From Brevibacillus sp042683565 (GTDB taxonomy: Bacteria > Bacillota > Bacilli > Brevibacillales > Brevibacillaceae): DNA of 64,000 nt. Below the pieces are notes generated by a model that saw only the letters and a list, made by a program, of their open reading frames with translations, was not told the origin of the DNA and ran no database searches. Shown in pieces: positions 1-8,426 of this stretch. The first letter of the stretch is position 1; each line of letters starts with the position of its first letter. The DNA lies in NCBI RefSeq assembly GCF_042683565.1, contig NZ_JBHUJW010000043.1:248001-312000 (forward strand), read 5' to 3'. Made by a program: the position numbers and the translations under genes.

Positions 1-2
1 AT

Positions 3-917
3 GTCTTCGGGCAAAAAGCGCAGGAATTTGACGATGTCATCAAAATGGGGCGGACCCATCTGCAGGATGCGGTTCCGATCCGCCTCGGACAAGAGTTTGA
101 AGCCTACCGCCGCGTGCTGGAGCGCGACATCAAGCGGATCAAGCAATCCCGCCAGCACCTGTACGAAGTGAACATGGGGGCGACGGCCGTCGGTACCGGC
201 CTGAACGCCGATCCGCGCTACATCACGGCGGTCGTGAAGCAGCTGGCAGAGATCACGGGCTTCCCGCTGGTTGGAGCGGACCACCTCGTCGATGCGACGC
301 AAAATACGGATGCGTACACCGAAGTATCCGCCGCATTGAAAGTGTGCATGATGAACATGTCCAAAATCGCCAACGACCTGCGTCTGATGGCATCCGGTCC
401 GCGCGCAGGGCTTGGGGAAATTTCCTTGCCTGCCCGCCAGCCTGGTTCCTCGATCATGCCGGGGAAAGTCAATCCGGTCATGGCAGAGGTCATCAACCAG
501 GTGGCCTTCCAGGTCATCGGCAACGACCACACGATCTGCCTCGCTTCCGAAGCCGGACAGCTGGAGCTGAACGTGATGGAGCCTGTGCTCGTGTTCAACC
601 TGCTGCAATCGATCAGCATCATGGACAATGCGTTCCGCGCCTTTACCCAGTATTGCCTGTCCGGCATCGAAGCGAACCGCGAGCGCATGAAAGAGTACGT
701 CGAGAAAAGCGTCGGCGTCATCACAGCGGTAAACCCGCATCTGGGCTATGAAACAGCGGCACGGATTGCCCGCGAAGCGATTTTGACCGGCAAATCCGTA
801 CGCGAGCTGTGCCTGCAATACAATGTGCTCACCGAAGAAGAACTGGACCTGATTCTCGATCCGTTTGAAATGACTCACCCTGGCATCGCTGGGGCATCCT
901 TGCTCGACCGCGAGTAA
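3..917 (+). CDS. aspA: aspartate ammonia-lyase (5' truncated by window edge)
   Basis: Aspartase interconverts L-aspartate with fumarate and ammonia in the cytoplasm. The reading frame is open from base 3 with no start, so the N-terminal third lies outside the window; 304 residues are visible against about 470 in the family. The fumarase/aspartase superfamily signature GSSIMPGKVNP is present near 470 and carries the flexible catalytic-loop serine. The segments MGRTHLQDAVPIRLGQ and NTDAYTEVSAALK favour aspartase over class II fumarase. The gene ends at TAA just before an intrinsic terminator, so it is probably the last gene of its transcript. Identification is by recognition of conserved family sequence. 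Confidence 0.95.
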   Translation, partial: VFGQKAQEFDDVIKMGRTHLQDAVPIRLGQEFEAYRRVLERDIKRIKQSRQHLYEVNMGATAVGTGLNADPRYITAVVKQLAEITGFPLVGADHLVDATQNTDAYTEVSAALKVCMMNMSKIANDLRLMASGPRAGLGEISLPARQPGSSIMPGKVNPVMAEVINQVAFQVIGNDHTICLASEAGQLELNVMEPVLVFNLLQSISIMDNAFRAFTQYCLSGIEANRERMKEYVEKSVGVITAVNPHLGYETAARIAREAILTGKSVRELCLQYNVLTEEELDLILDPFEMTHPGIAGASLLDRE

Positions 918-929
918 AGGGCCCTTGCG

Positions 930-973
930 AAAAACTCCCGCTGCGTTAACGCGTGCACGGCGGGAGTTTTTCT
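930..973 (+). terminator. intrinsic terminator after aspA
   Basis: AAAACTCCCGC (from 931) pairs with GCGGGAGTTTT (to 970) across a GC-containing loop and is followed by T residues. The A-tract on the other side lets it also serve the convergent deacetylase gene ending at 979. Confidence 0.8.
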
Positions 974-978
974 TTGGA

Positions 979-1791
979 TCAACGCGGCGGGAGCTGGTCC
1001 AGCGACTTGAATTCATAGCCTTGCTTGCGCGCGTCGTCGATGATTGCGCCAAGGGCATCGGCGTTGTCCCTGGAGACAGAATGAAGCAGGATGACGGCAC
1101 CCGGGTGCAATTGCCCCATGACGTTGTCGTAGGCGTATTTCCAGCCGCGCTGCACCTTCGTGTCCCAGTCCTTGTAGGCGAGTGACCAGAACACGTTGGT
1201 GTAGCCCAGCTCTTTGGATACCGCCAGCGTCCGGTCGCTGAAAATGCCGCGCGGCGGGCGCAAGTAGCGCATTTCCTTTTGACCCGTAATCTCGGCCACG
1301 GCCGCCTGTACTTTCGTCAGCTCTTCCTTCACTTTTTCATTGGGGATGGCGGTCATGTCGGGATGGCTCCAGGAGTGATTTCCGATGAGGTGCCCTTCAC
1401 TGACCATTCGTTTCAGCAGTTCAGGCTGATCCTTTACATAATGTCCGGTGACGAAGAAAATCGCCGGCACTTTGCGCGCACGGAGCGTGTCGAGAATGGC
1501 AGCCGTGTAGCCGTTTTCGTACCCGTTGTCGAAAGTCAGATACAGCTCTTTTTTCGTCGTGTCGCCCAAAAAGACTGCCCCGTGGCGCTCAACAATGTTT
1601 TTGAAGCCTTCCTCGTTGATGGAGGGGAGCTGTCCATTCTTGCTTTTTTTGAAGCCGAAGTGATACGGATGGTCGGAGACAGCGTCTGCAGCAATAAGGG
1701 GAGATGTTAGCAGCAACAGGAGGCTGATCCCCAGCAGCTTCCACAGGGAGAAACGCGCGGGCAGCCTTGCAACCAGCTGGTGCATGAGCAA
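979..1791 (-). CDS. pdaA: PdaA-type polysaccharide deacetylase (delta-lactam-biosynthetic de-N-acetylase)
   Basis: This is a 270-residue NodB-fold deacetylase. PdaA removes the acetyl group from N-acetylmuramic acid in spore cortex peptidoglycan, a step needed for muramic delta-lactam formation and later cortex lysis at germination. The N-terminus has a basic patch and a hydrophobic stretch (about residues 15-34) consistent with a signal peptide or membrane anchor. Visible NodB motifs are TFDNGYENG (PdaA has N where most deacetylases have a second D), HSWSHPD for metal binding, RPPRG, and LLHS near the C-terminus. The TTG at 1791 has GGAAGGA about 8 bases upstream; the ATG at 1785 is the alternative. 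Convergent with aspA. Length matches B. subtilis PdaA (about 263 aa). Confidence 0.88.
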   Translation of the reverse strand: MLMHQLVARLPARFSLWKLLGISLLLLLTSPLIAADAVSDHPYHFGFKKSKNGQLPSINEEGFKNIVERHGAVFLGDTTKKELYLTFDNGYENGYTAAILDTLRARKVPAIFFVTGHYVKDQPELLKRMVSEGHLIGNHSWSHPDMTAIPNEKVKEELTKVQAAVAEITGQKEMRYLRPPRGIFSDRTLAVSKELGYTNVFWSLAYKDWDTKVQRGWKYAYDNVMGQLHPGAVILLHSVSRDNADALGAIIDDARKQGYEFKSLDQLPPR

Positions 1792-2029
1792 ACTTCACTT
1801 CCTTCCCGATGGTGAAAGGTGACAGGCTTCGATGAAAGTTTGTCCAGTCTCCTGCCATTTATGTAACGGTTCCCGCCCCGGCGAAGGGCGAAAGATGGGT
1901 GTAAAAAGTGGAACAGGTGAGACAAATGCACATACCGCCATTCGCCTCCTGTCATATAGTATTGGGAAGTCAACGGTAAAATCGCTGACGACCTGCTAGT
2001 GATACCATTCTACCGGGGAGGTGCGTGGC

Positions 2030-2221
2030 ATGGGAGGAAAATGGCTGAAGTATTTGCGCGATACGGTCGGCGATGATGAAGGGATCGAAGAAGTGGAAGT
2101 CAAGCTTGAGTACAGGGACGGAACCAAGAAAAAGTGGATTTTCGTCGGGGACAATGAGCCCGTTTTGGAAGACGGGGAAGACGAAGCAGAGGATGAGGAT
2201 GAAGAGGAAGAAGACCAGTAA
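2030..2221 (+). CDS. small acidic hypothetical protein (63 aa)
   Basis: The ATG at 2030 follows GGGGAGG with about 8 bases spacing; a GTG at 2021 overlaps that ribosome binding site and is less likely. The first 40 residues are mixed charged and hydrophobic (LKYLRDTVGDD, then a VEVKLEYRDGTKKKWIF strand-rich stretch). The last 15 are almost all Asp and Glu. No family is recognised. It is followed directly by a terminator and stands alone upstream of the spore-coat genes. The good ribosome binding site, high-quality codons and terminator support a real gene; function is unknown. Confidence 0.65.
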   Translation: MGGKWLKYLRDTVGDDEGIEEVEVKLEYRDGTKKKWIFVGDNEPVLEDGEDEAEDEDEEEEDQ

Positions 2222-2248
2222 CAGGCGCTGCGCTTGACTGGCTCGAAC

Positions 2249-2281
2249 AGGTGCGTCCGTGGACGCATCTTTTTTCTTTTT
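2249..2281 (+). terminator. intrinsic terminator
   Basis: GGTGCGTCC and GGACGCATC form a tight hairpin with a 2-base centre, followed by a long T/C-rich tract (TTTTTTCTTTTT). It closes the small acidic gene. Confidence 0.8.
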
Positions 2282-2416
2282 CCACCCCTGTCCGGGGACA
2301 GAAGGCTTTTATTTGGCAGTCAGCCATGGATATTTGTCCGTTTCGTGTTCCAAAATGGCCGAATAGTTTATTTAAGAAGTCGTACGAAATCACCATATGT
2401 ACTGCGGGGGGATGGA

Positions 2417-4318
2417 ATGGAACAGTATCTGATTACACCGTGGGATACCCGGACTGGTTCTGAGCCGGTTCCTGTGGACTGGGATTTGACAGTGCCTCCT
2501 GAGGTAGACATGATCGCGGAACAGGTCATGAAGCAGTACGACATGACAGTGACTTCCCGTACCCTGATTACTTCCAAGCCAGACAAAGGCGGCGCCATCT
2601 GGCGAATCGAGACCAACAAGGGGCCGCGCAGCTTGAAACTGTTGCATCGCAATCCCGAACGCAGCTTGTTCAGCGTGGGGTTGCAAGATTATGTGGTGCG
2701 GCAAGGTGCCCGCGTTCCGGCGTTGATTCCGGCAAAGGACGGCAAGCTTTTTGTGGAGATGGGCGGCAAGCTGTGGATCGTCACGGACTGGATCTCCCTC
2801 ACGCCGGCGACCAAGGTGGATTTGACCGGCGCCCAGGAATTGTGTTACGGACTGGGTGAATTCCACAGGCATACGAAGGGGTATGTTCCCCCCATTGGCG
2901 CCAAAAACTCGTCTCGCTTGTATCGCTGGCCGAATTATTACCAAAAGGTTGCCAAAAAGATCGGTTGGATGAGAGAAATGGCCAAAGCCTATCGAGATAC
3001 GGTCGCCAGTCCGGCGATACTGGCTGTGGTCGACCAGTATGAACGGCAAGCGATGGAGGCGCTGGAGCGGTTGAAAGCGTCCGCCTATCCGCGCATGGCA
3101 GCGATGGGGGAACCGTACTGGGGGCTGGCCCACCAGGACTACGGCTGGTCGAACGGGCAAAATGGCCCGGGCGGATTGTGGGTCATCGACCTTGACGGTG
3201 TTTCGTATGACCTGCCGTTCCGCGATTTGCGCAAGCTGATTACCAGCACCATGGACGACATGGGCGTGTGGGATTTGCAGTGGATGCGCGGGATGATCGA
3301 CGCCTACCATCAGGCCAACCCGCTGGATGCCGAATCTTATGAGGTCCTGCTGATTGACATGGCGGTACCGAACGAATTTTACAAGCATTTGAAGGAAATG
3401 TTCTTCGATCCGCTCACGTTCCTGAATGCGGAAGCAGAGGCGATCCTGCAGCGCGTCGTAGCGGCGGATCAGACCAAAGCGCAGGCATTGGCAGAGCTGG
3501 CTGCTGAGAAAGGCAAGTACAAGGCAGGCAATTACGAGCAGCCGATCGCTGCTACAGCTCCGCAGCGCGTTCCCTCCGAGCCGAATACCTGGGATCAAAG
3601 GAGCTGGGCACTGCAGCCGCAGCAGCAGCAGCCGCAGCCGCAGCAGCTGGCAGAAGCCGTCGCCGATCCTGCTCCGGTCGAAAAAACGGCCTCCTTCAAG
3701 GTCGCGAAGAAGACGAAACAGACCGCCAAAAAGGAAGCTGCAAGCGACACGAAAGCAAAATCCGAGTCCAAAGCAAAATCCGGCAGCAAAGCAGCGCCGT
3801 CCAGCGATCAGCCGCGCCAAAATATTCCTGCCGAAACGGTCGATGCCAAAGATTCTTCGTCCGCAGCAAAACAGGCTGCGCCAGGCAGGGTATATACCTC
3901 GAATATCATCGAACTGATTCCGAATGGCTCTGGCGGCGTCAAATCCGGCCAGCGCAGCAGAAGAATCCGCGTGAAGAAAAAGGCAAGCGTCGGTGCCAAC
4001 AGAGGCAAGAAGAAAACGGTTGTGTCTGCGAAGCCGAAAGGGCAGGAGCTGAAGAAAAAGAATGCCGCAACGTCGGGCAAGGCGAAGGCTGGAGCGAAAC
4101 CAAAAGCCAAAGCAAAAGAAAATACAGTCAAAACGGCAAAAAAGACGGCAAACTCCGCCAACCGGGCTTCTGCTTCAGCCAATAAAACGAAAAACGCGGC
4201 TCAGTCGAAAAAAAGTCATTCCTACACGAAAGTGCCAGCACCTGGCAAAAAAATGAACAAACAGGCTGGCAGCAAACTGAAGGTGAAAAAAGGGGTAAAG
4301 ACCAAGGAAGTGCGTTGA
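2417..4318 (+). CDS. cotS: CotS/CotI-family spore coat protein with long Lys/Ala-rich tail
   Basis: The 633-residue protein has an N-terminal domain (about 20-370) of the CotS/YtaA/CotI family, a protein-kinase/aminoglycoside-phosphotransferase-like fold found in inner spore coat proteins. HQDYGWSN near residue 239 and DLDG near 258 correspond to the catalytic-loop and metal-binding elements of that fold, and ITSKPDKGG with LKLLHRN resembles the nucleotide-binding lobe. From about residue 395 it becomes low complexity: a Q/P run, then more than 200 residues dominated by K, A, S and N. Typical family members end near 350 residues, so the tail is an extension. The ATG at 2417 follows a GGGGG stretch. 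The next gene is cotSA, as in B. subtilis, which supports a coat role. Confidence 0.85.
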   Translation: MEQYLITPWDTRTGSEPVPVDWDLTVPPEVDMIAEQVMKQYDMTVTSRTLITSKPDKGGAIWRIETNKGPRSLKLLHRNPERSLFSVGLQDYVVRQGARVPALIPAKDGKLFVEMGGKLWIVTDWISLTPATKVDLTGAQELCYGLGEFHRHTKGYVPPIGAKNSSRLYRWPNYYQKVAKKIGWMREMAKAYRDTVASPAILAVVDQYERQAMEALERLKASAYPRMAAMGEPYWGLAHQDYGWSNGQNGPGGLWVIDLDGVSYDLPFRDLRKLITSTMDDMGVWDLQWMRGMIDAYHQANPLDAESYEVLLIDMAVPNEFYKHLKEMFFDPLTFLNAEAEAILQRVVAADQTKAQALAELAAEKGKYKAGNYEQPIAATAPQRVPSEPNTWDQRSWALQPQQQQPQPQQLAEAVADPAPVEKTASFKVAKKTKQTAKKEAASDTKAKSESKAKSGSKAAPSSDQPRQNIPAETVDAKDSSSAAKQAAPGRVYTSNIIELIPNGSGGVKSGQRSRRIRVKKKASVGANRGKKKTVVSAKPKGQELKKKNAATSGKAKAGAKPKAKAKENTVKTAKKTANSANRASASANKTKNAAQSKKSHSYTKVPAPGKKMNKQAGSKLKVKKGVKTKEVR

Positions 4319-4343
4319 GCCGTACGAGGAAAGGAGAATTCGG

Positions 4344-5498
4344 ATGAAGGTAGTCATGATCTGTACGGAAAAATTGCCCGTCCCTCCCGTCCGCGGCGGC
4401 GCCATTCAAACCTATATTGCAGGCATCGTCGATTTTCTCGGTCAGCATCACGATCTGACTGTGCTGGGAACGACAGACCCTTCCCTCCCGATGGATGAAA
4501 GGGTCCGCAATGTGCGCTATGTGAGAGTGGACGGACAAGGTGTGTTTGAGACGTACGCCGAACAAGTCGTGCAGTTTCTGCGCACTCAATCGTACGATGT
4601 CGTCCATGTATTCAACCGTCCGAGATTGGTGCCGCTCATCCGCGAGGTGCTGCCGAATGCGCGCATCATCTTGAGCATGCACAACGATATGTTTGACCAG
4701 GGGAAAATCAGTCCCGAGGTTGCCGTCAAAACGATCGCCGAGACGGAGCGGATCATTACGATCAGCAACTACGTGGGGCAGGTGATTCAGTCTCTCTATC
4801 CCGAAGCGGCAGGGAAGCTGCGGACGATCTACTCGGGCGTCGACCTGCAGAAATTCGTCCCGTGGGAGATGTCGCAAAGAGCACAACAAGCCCGGCAGGA
4901 GCTTAGATCCATGTATAATCTGGGCAACAGGCAGGTCATCCTGTTCGTCGGCAGGCTGACCCCCAAGAAAGGCGCGGACATTCTGGTCAGGGCGATGAAC
5001 GACCTGCATGAGCGGTATTCCAACATCGCGCTGGTGCTCGTAGGCGGCTCGTGGTACGGCGTCGATAAAATCAGTGACTATGTAGCATACGTCCGTGCCT
5101 TGGCCGATCGTTCGCCCATTCCTGTCATTACGACGGGCTTTGTGAACGCAGAGCAGATCCATCAATGGTTTTGTGCGGGAGACATTTTCGTCTGTCCGTC
5201 GCAATGGGAGGAGCCTTTGGCCAGAGTGCACTACGAGGCAATGGCAGCAGGCCTTCCTTTTGTGACGACCAAACGGGGAGGCAATGCGGAGGTTATCATC
5301 GGGGACAACGGCCTTCTCGTGGAAGAACCGGAAAATCCGCAGTGTTTTGCCACCCAGCTGGGCAAGCTGCTCGCCAGCAAAGATCTCCAGAGGCGGATGG
5401 GCAGCGCAGGACGGAAGCTCGCCGAGGAGAGGTTTACGTGGGAACGGGTGGCGCGGGAAGTCCTGGACGTATGGAACAATCGCGCGCCCCAACTTTAA
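4344..5498 (+). CDS. cotSA: CotSA-type glycosyltransferase family 4, spore coat associated
   Basis: The 384-residue protein is a GT-B fold glycosyltransferase. Its N-terminus KLPVPPVRGGAIQTYI is typical of GT4 acceptor domains, RLTPKKGADILVRA starts the donor domain, and the donor-site region EEPLARVHYEAMAAGLPFV contains the EX7E arrangement. It lies 25 bases after the CotS-family gene with AGGAAAGGAG before the ATG, so the two are probably co-transcribed in the mother cell. In B. subtilis CotSA forms part of the cotE-dependent coat with CotS. Sugar donor and acceptor cannot be read from the sequence. Confidence 0.85.
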   Translation: MKVVMICTEKLPVPPVRGGAIQTYIAGIVDFLGQHHDLTVLGTTDPSLPMDERVRNVRYVRVDGQGVFETYAEQVVQFLRTQSYDVVHVFNRPRLVPLIREVLPNARIILSMHNDMFDQGKISPEVAVKTIAETERIITISNYVGQVIQSLYPEAAGKLRTIYSGVDLQKFVPWEMSQRAQQARQELRSMYNLGNRQVILFVGRLTPKKGADILVRAMNDLHERYSNIALVLVGGSWYGVDKISDYVAYVRALADRSPIPVITTGFVNAEQIHQWFCAGDIFVCPSQWEEPLARVHYEAMAAGLPFVTTKRGGNAEVIIGDNGLLVEEPENPQCFATQLGKLLASKDLQRRMGSAGRKLAEERFTWERVAREVLDVWNNRAPQL

Positions 5499-5514
5499 CT
5501 GTACAGAGACGATA

Positions 5515-5530
5515 GCCCGCAAAAGCGGGC
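5515..5530 (+). other. perfect short hairpin after cotSA
   Basis: GCCCGC-AAAA-GCGGGC is a perfect 6-bp stem 17 bases after the cotSA stop. No T-tract follows on either strand, so it is not a standard intrinsic terminator; it may stabilise the mRNA 3' end. The rest of 5499-5699 holds no gene I can support. Confidence 0.3.
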
Positions 5531-5699
5531 AGATGCTTCATGTCTTGTCTGGCTCCACGCAGCGAGGCATTTTCTTTTCGGGACAAAAACGGACAAGCAG
5601 CCGTGGGAGGGCTTGTCCACGATGCGTACGGCTGCCGGTCGTTCCTGGCAGGGGGCGGCATGCCAGCAGATGCTGCCCGCTCCCCACGCCAAGAGAGGA

Positions 5700-6347
5700 T
5701 TAACCGGACGCAAGCTGCTTGGCGTCCGATTCTTCGGCTTCTCCGCCCCAATGCAAAGAGATGGTCTCCTGCCGCTGGGCATCGCCCAAAGCTGTCTTTG
5801 CAGCGGGCTGAACGCTTCGGATCAGAGCAACGATCTGATTGAGCGGGATGAGGATGCGAAACGCTTCCTGACCTTGAGCAGGACAACCTTTGAGCTCGAC
5901 GATTCCTTCCTCGACGCGCACGACGCTGCCGGTGCGGAAACGCCTGCTGCCCTCTCCCCCCCCTTCCGCTGCGAGCAGCAGCTCGACGGTCTGGTTTTCC
6001 CGCATGCATTTGCCAAGCTCCCGGCGCAGTCCCTTCATGCTGATCTCATTTGCTCCTTCCTCCGCTTCGACCTCGACCTGCACGATGGGAGCCGGGATGA
6101 CGATGGGCTCGGGGGCCTGAACGTTAACTGCCGGGGCTTCGACCTGGACTGCAGGCGACGTAACCGTGACCTGCGGCGTCGGCGTCGTGACGTGGACTTT
6201 CGGGGCGCGCACATGGACGCGCAGAGGAGCGCGCGCACTCCTGGCCGCCTTCGTATGCGTGCCTCCTTTCGCACGACTGACAGTCCGCCGCCTTGCCTTG
6301 GCAGCGGATAGACGCGCTTTTTTTCTGGCCGCCTTCGACTTTCTCAT
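5700..6347 (-). CDS. repeat-rich basic/Pro-Val protein beside the coat genes, function unknown
   Basis: The 215-residue product has three zones. Residues 1-45 are extremely basic (K/R/A-rich). Residues 45-100 are a P-x-V repeat of about seven residues (PAVQVEA, PAVNVQA and similar). The C-terminal 110 residues form a globular domain with beta-strand and small-loop character (RTGSVVRVEEGIVELKG, ILIPLNQIVALI), reminiscent of Sm-like or coat-assembly folds, but this is not an assignment. The ATG at 6347 has GGGAGGTG with 7 bases spacing. It converges on cotSA. The composition and neighbourhood suggest a spore surface protein; I recognise no named family. Confidence 0.65.
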   Translation of the reverse strand: MRKSKAARKKARLSAAKARRRTVSRAKGGTHTKAARSARAPLRVHVRAPKVHVTTPTPQVTVTSPAVQVEAPAVNVQAPEPIVIPAPIVQVEVEAEEGANEISMKGLRRELGKCMRENQTVELLLAAEGGGEGSRRFRTGSVVRVEEGIVELKGCPAQGQEAFRILIPLNQIVALIRSVQPAAKTALGDAQRQETISLHWGGEAEESDAKQLASG

Positions 6348-6652
6348 AAGCAGACACCTCCCATAAGACATGGTTTATTATATTCAATGCAGGGGTGGCG
6401 GTTATGGACAAATACCCCGCCCGGAAAAAAGGGGCAAGATCGCCTGCTTTTCGCAGCTATTGAACGAAAATTCCCGCAAACAGCAGCGCGACTAATCGCC
6501 CGCAAATTGCGCTTTTGTACAGGTGCGAATTGTCCGAAAGGTGTATAGTCATAAGGGAAGGGGTGTACGGGCCGCTCTCCGCAGCAGCGGAAGGAGGGTA
6601 GCCGCATAAAAACCGCCGCATAAAACGGCGAAAGACAGGAAGGGGAAAAACG

Positions 6653-7753
6653 ATGAACGCAGCACAGCTTCTGGCAGAAGCCTACAAAAAGAGCAGCTAT
6701 CAAGTACCCGGGCACGGCCCGCGCCAGATTCAGGTTTTGCAGCAAGCGCTGGCAGAGCTGGAAGGGACCGTGGAGAGCGACTTGTACGGGAAGGGAGCCG
6801 TCATCGAAGATTTCGAGAACAAGCTGGCGGCCTATTTGGGAAAAGAAAAGGCCGTCTTCTTTCCGAGCGGCACGATGGCCCAGCAGATTGCCCTGCGCAT
6901 CTGGTGTGACCGCAAGTCGTTGAAAAAGGTAGCGTACCACCCGCTTTGCCACCTGGAGATTCACGAGGAGGACGGGTTGAAAGTGCTGCACCAGATCGAG
7001 CCGATCCTGCTCGCGGACAAGACCCGGTTGATCCGGCTGGAGGACGTGCAGCGCATGGATACCGAAGTCGCCTGCCTGCTGCTGGAGCTGCCGCAGCGGG
7101 AGATCGGCGGCGAACTGCCAGAATTTGACGAGCTGGTTGCGATCTCCCGTTACTGCCGGGAGAGGGGGGTCAAGCTGCAGCTCGACGGTGCCCGCCTGTT
7201 CGAGGTGCTGCCGTACTACCAGAAGTCAGCCGCAGAGGTGTGCGCGCTGTTTGACAGCGTATACGTCTCCTTCTACAAAGGAATCGGGGGACTGGCAGGC
7301 GCGATCCTCGCAGGAGACGAAGATTTCGCGAAGGAAGCGACCGTGTGGAAGCGCAGGCACGGCGGCGACCTGATCAGCCTGTACCCGTACATTCTCAGTG
7401 CGGATTACTACTTCGAGCGCAGGAAGGATCGGTTCCCGGTCTATTTTGAACAGGCGAGGGGGCTGGCGAGCCTCTATAACGGCTGCAGCGGGGTGAAAAC
7501 CCGACCCGCCGTGCCTGTGTCGAACATGTTTCACGTTCATCTCGCCTTCCCGAAAGAACAGCTGGAGCCCGTATTTACGTCCGTTTACGAGGAGACGGGT
7601 GTCGGCCTCACGCATGCCATCCGCGCCGTTGATGAACAGAGCAGCTACTATGAAGTGAGCGTCGGCGACAATTACGGCAAAATCCCGAAAGCCGCCCTGC
7701 AGCAAGCGTTTCGCACGCTGGATGAGAAGTTGCAGCGACTCGCCAGCCGTTGA
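6653..7753 (+). CDS. low-specificity L-threonine aldolase-like PLP enzyme
   Basis: This is a 366-residue fold-type I PLP enzyme of the beta-eliminating lyase / threonine aldolase family, which splits L-threonine or allo-threonine to glycine and acetaldehyde. FFPSGTMAQQIAL is the phosphate-binding/cofactor ring-stacking region, LQLDGARLFE carries the conserved Asp and Arg, and SVYVSFYKGIGGLAG supplies the Schiff-base lysine. AGGAAGGGG lies 6-8 bases before the ATG. It is a single-gene unit closed by a terminator. The substrate preference (threonine, phenylserine or another beta-hydroxy amino acid) is uncertain. Confidence 0.8.
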   Translation: MNAAQLLAEAYKKSSYQVPGHGPRQIQVLQQALAELEGTVESDLYGKGAVIEDFENKLAAYLGKEKAVFFPSGTMAQQIALRIWCDRKSLKKVAYHPLCHLEIHEEDGLKVLHQIEPILLADKTRLIRLEDVQRMDTEVACLLLELPQREIGGELPEFDELVAISRYCRERGVKLQLDGARLFEVLPYYQKSAAEVCALFDSVYVSFYKGIGGLAGAILAGDEDFAKEATVWKRRHGGDLISLYPYILSADYYFERRKDRFPVYFEQARGLASLYNGCSGVKTRPAVPVSNMFHVHLAFPKEQLEPVFTSVYEETGVGLTHAIRAVDEQSSYYEVSVGDNYGKIPKAALQQAFRTLDEKLQRLASR

Positions 7754-7771
7754 AGCCATATCCAATCGTCG

Positions 7772-7806
7772 AACTTCCTCGGGTTAACCGCAGGGAGTTT
7801 TTCATT
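7772..7806 (+). terminator. intrinsic terminator
   Basis: AACTTCCT pairs with AGGGAGTT (one G-T pair) around the loop CGGGTTAACCGC, followed by TTTTTC. Confidence 0.65.
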
Positions 7807-7858
7807 TGTTGGCAATTTTTCACAACATTTCGCAAAAGACCAGTCGAAAAATGTTCTA

Positions 7859-7867
7859 TGATATAAT
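7859..7867 (+). promoter_or_regulatory. extended -10 promoter
   Basis: TGATATAAT is a perfect extended -10 element about 40 bases before the start at 7908. No good -35 is visible at 16-18 bases spacing, which is common for extended -10 promoters. Confidence 0.45.
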
Positions 7868-7907
7868 AAAAACTCACTCTTTGTCACAGAAAGGAGGGGG
7901 CTAGCCG

Positions 7908-8426
7908 ATGAGCGACAAATATTTTCCCGCTCAATCGACCCCATCGTCCACGCTGCAGCTCCCCGCAAAGGGAGGGCAAGGGGGAAGGCGCAAGCGCAGC
8001 GGGTTGTTTCGCGGATTGTTCCGGGCATTCGCACCTGCCCGGTCGGAAGGCAAAAAATCCCCGTGGCCGCTGATCTTGACGACCGTCGTCTGGGCAGGAC
8101 TCGCCTACGCGGGATACGTCTTTGCTGTCCATACGCTGGACAAGCAGCAGCAATACGTCAATCAGCGCTTTGAACAGGTGCAGGAAGAAAACCGGAAGCA
8201 AATGCTCGCCCTGGGTGAACAGCTGACACAAGTACATGAGGAAATGAAGACCGTACAAGACGGCTTGGCGAATTTGGAAGAAGATTTGCAATTGACTGGA
8301 GAGTCGATCGGCGGAACCAACAAGACGAAGGAGGCCCTTCAGAATCGGATTGACCAGTTGAACAAGCAGCTCGTCGATCTGAAGGCTTCGTTGAAAAAAC
8401 TGGAGGACGCAGCTCGTGCTTGGTAA
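7908..8426 (+). CDS. single-pass membrane protein with coiled-coil tail, unknown function
   Basis: The 172-residue product has a basic, Ser/Pro-rich cytoplasmic N-terminus (1-50), one transmembrane helix (about 52-72) and an extracytoplasmic coiled coil to the end, rich in E, Q, K and L in heptads. AAAGGAGGGGG precedes the ATG. Its last bases overlap the start of the phosphodiester glycosidase gene, so the two are translationally coupled and may function together. No named family is recognised. By positive-inside logic the basic N-terminus lies inside and the coiled coil outside. Confidence 0.75.
   Translation: MSDKYFPAQSTPSSTLQLPAKGGQGGRRKRSGLFRGLFRAFAPARSEGKKSPWPLILTTVVWAGLAYAGYVFAVHTLDKQQQYVNQRFEQVQEENRKQMLALGEQLTQVHEEMKTVQDGLANLEEDLQLTGESIGGTNKTKEALQNRIDQLNKQLVDLKASLKKLEDAARAW

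Noticed and set aside
2390..3820. 476-codon minus-strand frame opposite cotS
   Set aside because: Antisense frame with arginine and leucine bias; cotS is supported by ribosome site, domain and neighbour.
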